A program made the translations under genes and the position numbers. A DNA stretch of 7,475 bases from Prolixibacteraceae bacterium (GTDB lineage: Bacteria; Bacteroidota; Bacteroidia; Bacteroidales; Prolixibacteraceae). Positions 6,000 to 7,475 of this stretch are shown here, one piece after another. Where the stretch lies: the NCBI GenBank assembly GCA_016931875.1, contig JAFGDX010000510.1:1-7475 (forward strand). Direction: 5' to 3'. How positions within the stretch are numbered: the first letter of the stretch is position 1; every line of letters begins with the position of its first letter. The notes beneath the pieces were generated by a model, which saw nothing but the letters and a program-made list of their open reading frames with translations, had not been told where the DNA came from and did not search any database.

Positions 6000-6410
6000 A
6001 TGGGTATTGAAAGAGATTATCTCATGCGGCAACTATTGATGTTGTTCGAAGTTATTCATAAAATTCTCCGGCTTCGAAAAAAGGGAGAAGAAGAGGAAGC
6101 TAAAAAAGAAATCAACTATTTTTATGAATGCCTGAAAATTGGCGATGATATCCAAAATTTAAGCATCGAAAAATTTATTGATGTTTTGGTTAGCGAAAAG
6201 CAGTTAACCAACGAGCACCTTGAAATGATTGCTTTTGTAATGAAGGAACAGGGTGAATTGGCAAAAACTGAAAAAGAAAGGTTACAGTATTTTCATAAAG
6301 CTTATTTTTTACTTCGCAAGGTGGAACAGGAAAGCACTTCGTTTTCGATGGACCGGCAAATGAAAATGGCTGAACTAGAAGAATACCTTCCCAGCGGGAA
6401 AAACGATTAA
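6000..6410 (+). CDS. Uncharacterised charged helical protein
   Basis: I do not recognise this 136-residue soluble protein with certainty. It has no signal peptide, membrane segment or Cys-rich motif. It is highly charged and probably all-helical, with a Lys/Glu-rich stretch at about 26-40 (LRKKGEEEEAKKEINYF) and repeated helix-like segments to the end (FHKAYFLLRKVEQE), somewhat like TPR-type helical pairs. The opening DYLMRQLLMLFEVIHKIL recalls the N-terminus of DUF6483 proteins of Firmicutes, but I would not press the link. It is divergent from the DUF5522-fmt unit, with a gap of about 66 bases, and its stop TAA shares three bases with the stop of the convergent transporter gene. A weak -7-like box, TCTGTTTG, lies at 5970-5977. 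Confidence 0.85.
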   Translation: MGIERDYLMRQLLMLFEVIHKILRLRKKGEEEEAKKEINYFYECLKIGDDIQNLSIEKFIDVLVSEKQLTNEHLEMIAFVMKEQGELAKTEKERLQYFHKAYFLLRKVEQESTSFSMDRQMKMAELEEYLPSGKND

Positions 6411-7318
6411 AGAAAAAACAATGCCACACCACCAACCGTAACAATGGCGCCCAGAATTTCTTTCCAGTTAACTTTTTCGCCAAACCAAATGACTGCAGGA
6501 GCGATTATCAAAACCGGTGAAATAGCCATCAATGTAGCGGCAACACCGGCCTCGGTGTGTTGTACTGCAAGGAGGGAAAAAGAAACGCCAAGAAAAGGGC
6601 CAAAAAAGGCGCCAAGTGTTATCCGTTTCATGGCCGAAGTGTGTTTAAGTGCTGCCCACACACGTGGCCATCGTTTCATAAATACAAACAAAACAGAAAA
6701 CCCGGCAATTCCGGTTAATACGCGGATTTGAGAGGCAGAAAAAGCATCATAATCACCCATTCCCTTTTTGCTCAAAACCAATCCGGTAGCCTGCCCCAGT
6801 GCACCCCCCAAAGCCAGCAAAACTCCCTGAAGTGAATAACTTGATTTTAATCTTCTGATAATTTCGCCATTATGTTCCGTTTTTTCTCTTTTCAGAATAA
6901 CCATTACAATCCCAGCAAGTGTCACTGTCATTCCCAGCCAGTTGCCAGCAGTTAAAGTTTCGCCCAAAATCAACCAACTGATAAATGCTGTAAACGGTGG
7001 TGCCAGTGCCATCATCAACATAGAAATGCGAGCACCAACAACTACAAAAGCCTGAAAAAGAAGCAAATCTCCTATCACAAACCCGACTATTCCCGAGAGC
7101 GCCAGCCATTTCCACTGGAAAAGTGTGGCATCGGAGGGGAAGAAAAAACCGCGTGCTATTAAGCTGTAAAAACCAATAAAAAAGAAAGCCATAACCAGCC
7201 GGATAAGATTAACGGCCAATGAGCCAACCTTTTTACCTGCCGACTCGAAAGCCAAACTTGTAACCGTCCAGAAAACGGCTGTCAGAATTCCAGCTATTTC
7301 TCCAAAATATTGTTCCAT
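6407..7318 (-). CDS. EamA-family (DMT superfamily) transporter
   Basis: This inner-membrane protein of 303 residues belongs to the drug/metabolite transporter superfamily, whose members usually export or import amino acids, nucleotides or other small metabolites; the substrate here cannot be told. It has about ten hydrophobic segments in two repeated EamA halves (about 5-142 and 162-303), joined by a charged cytoplasmic loop (KREKTEHNGEIIRRLK, 143-158). Each half ends with the typical pattern: LMMALAPPFTAFISWLILGE then GIVMVI in the first, and LMAISPVLIIAPAVIWFGEK then GGVALFF in the second. Length is normal for the family. A good Bacteroidota promoter lies just upstream. No partner gene is visible, so it is probably transcribed alone. 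Confidence 0.93.
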   Translation of the reverse strand: MEQYFGEIAGILTAVFWTVTSLAFESAGKKVGSLAVNLIRLVMAFFFIGFYSLIARGFFFPSDATLFQWKWLALSGIVGFVIGDLLLFQAFVVVGARISMLMMALAPPFTAFISWLILGETLTAGNWLGMTVTLAGIVMVILKREKTEHNGEIIRRLKSSYSLQGVLLALGGALGQATGLVLSKKGMGDYDAFSASQIRVLTGIAGFSVLFVFMKRWPRVWAALKHTSAMKRITLGAFFGPFLGVSFSLLAVQHTEAGVAATLMAISPVLIIAPAVIWFGEKVNWKEILGAIVTVGGVALFFL

Positions 7319-7329
7319 TTTTCAGAACG

Positions 7330-7361
7330 CAAATGTATAAAATCATTCATTCACTTTTCAA
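7330..7361 (-). promoter_or_regulatory. Bacteroidota-type promoter for the EamA transporter
   Basis: On the minus strand TACATTTG (7337 to 7330) is a full match to the -7 consensus TAnnTTTG. ATTG, a three-of-four match to the -33 TTTG, lies 21 bases further upstream (TTG at 7361-7359). Transcription would start a few bases before the ATG at 7318, leaving a short leader of about 5-8 bases. Confidence 0.6.
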
Positions 7362-7391
7362 TAAAAAAGGCAAGCCATTTCTGACTTGCCT
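7362..7391 (-). terminator. Rho-independent terminator of a gene to the right of the window
   Basis: AGGCAAG (7368-7374) and CTTGCCT (7385-7391) form a seven-pair stem around a ten-base loop. On the minus strand the stem is followed directly by TTTTTT (7367-7362), so it terminates transcription coming from the right. It separates the outside gene from the transporter, which therefore needs its own promoter. Confidence 0.75.
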
Positions 7392-7413
7392 GAACCCTGT
7401 GTTTTTATCTTTT

Positions 7414-7475
7414 TTATTCTTTCTTTTTTGTCTTTTCGTCCGTTTTTATTCCCCGGTGATTGTGTAGGTAATTTG
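7414..7475 (-). CDS. C-terminal end of a gene beyond the right edge (partial)
   Basis: The terminator implies a minus-strand gene ending here. One frame reads a basic tail (NYLHNHRGIKTDEKTKKKE) and stops at TAA 7416-7414; another reads ITYTITGE and stops at TAA 7448-7446. Either could be the true end, and the window is too short to decide or to name the product. The coordinates given are for the first reading. Confidence 0.3.
   Translation of the reverse strand, partial: NYLHNHRGIKTDEKTKKKE

Noticed and set aside
5934..6032. N-terminal extension of the DUF5522 protein to 6032
   Set aside because: It would overlap the divergent gene start at 6000 and leave no space for promoters; the extra residues look like translated noncoding A/T-rich sequence.
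6444..6731. Plus-strand open frame of 95 codons opposite the transporter
   Set aside because: It is the antisense reading of the EamA helices; the transporter frame has clear membrane periodicity and family motifs.
7392..7475. Low-complexity T-rich tract as a repeat or regulatory RNA
   Set aside because: It is better explained as the lysine-rich tail and 3' untranslated region of a minus-strand gene ending in the adjacent terminator.

Overview
This 7.5 kb window looks like an ordinary, gene-dense chromosomal segment from a member of the Bacteroidota. The reasons are the protein styles (DUF5522 next to fmt, a short RluA-family enzyme, a glucosaminidase-LysM protein), the near absence of Shine-Dalgarno sequences, the A/T-rich gaps, and two promoters that match the Bacteroidota -7 consensus TAnnTTTG. 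A marine or anaerobic lineage such as Marinilabiliales is possible, but this is only an impression. I see no mobile element, CRISPR array, tRNA or rRNA.

Layout from left to right. A C-terminal scrap of an upstream gene overlaps the start of panB (pantothenate synthesis), which is followed closely by an RluA-family pseudouridine synthase; both are on the plus strand. The synthase runs convergently into a cytidine deaminase on the minus strand, with a 23-base overlap of coding ends. After a promoter-bearing gap comes a secreted GH73-type glucosaminidase with C-terminal LysM repeats (plus). Convergent to it is a two-gene minus-strand unit: an ECF sigma factor and an overlapping two-helix membrane protein that is a candidate anti-sigma factor. 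Divergent from the sigma gene is a three-helix membrane protein of DUF6249-like character, which ends at a clear hairpin terminator. The minus-strand pair DUF5522 protein and fmt follows, joined stop-to-start (TAAATG). A charged, helical protein of unknown function (plus) and an EamA-type transporter (minus) share the bases of their stop codons. The right edge holds a promoter for the transporter and a terminator for a minus-strand gene lying outside the window.

The most interesting part is the sigma locus. The same ten-base element, TGCAACATTT, occurs on both sides of the intergenic region at 4090-4301, once pointing to the sigma gene and once pointing to the divergent membrane protein. Each copy is followed 17-18 bases later by GTC. 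This fits a pair of divergent promoters read by the ECF sigma factor itself: an autoregulated, self-contained envelope-stress-like module of sigma factor, membrane-bound partner and membrane-protein target. The rest is housekeeping: cofactor synthesis, RNA modification, pyrimidine salvage, initiator-tRNA formylation, wall turnover and transport.
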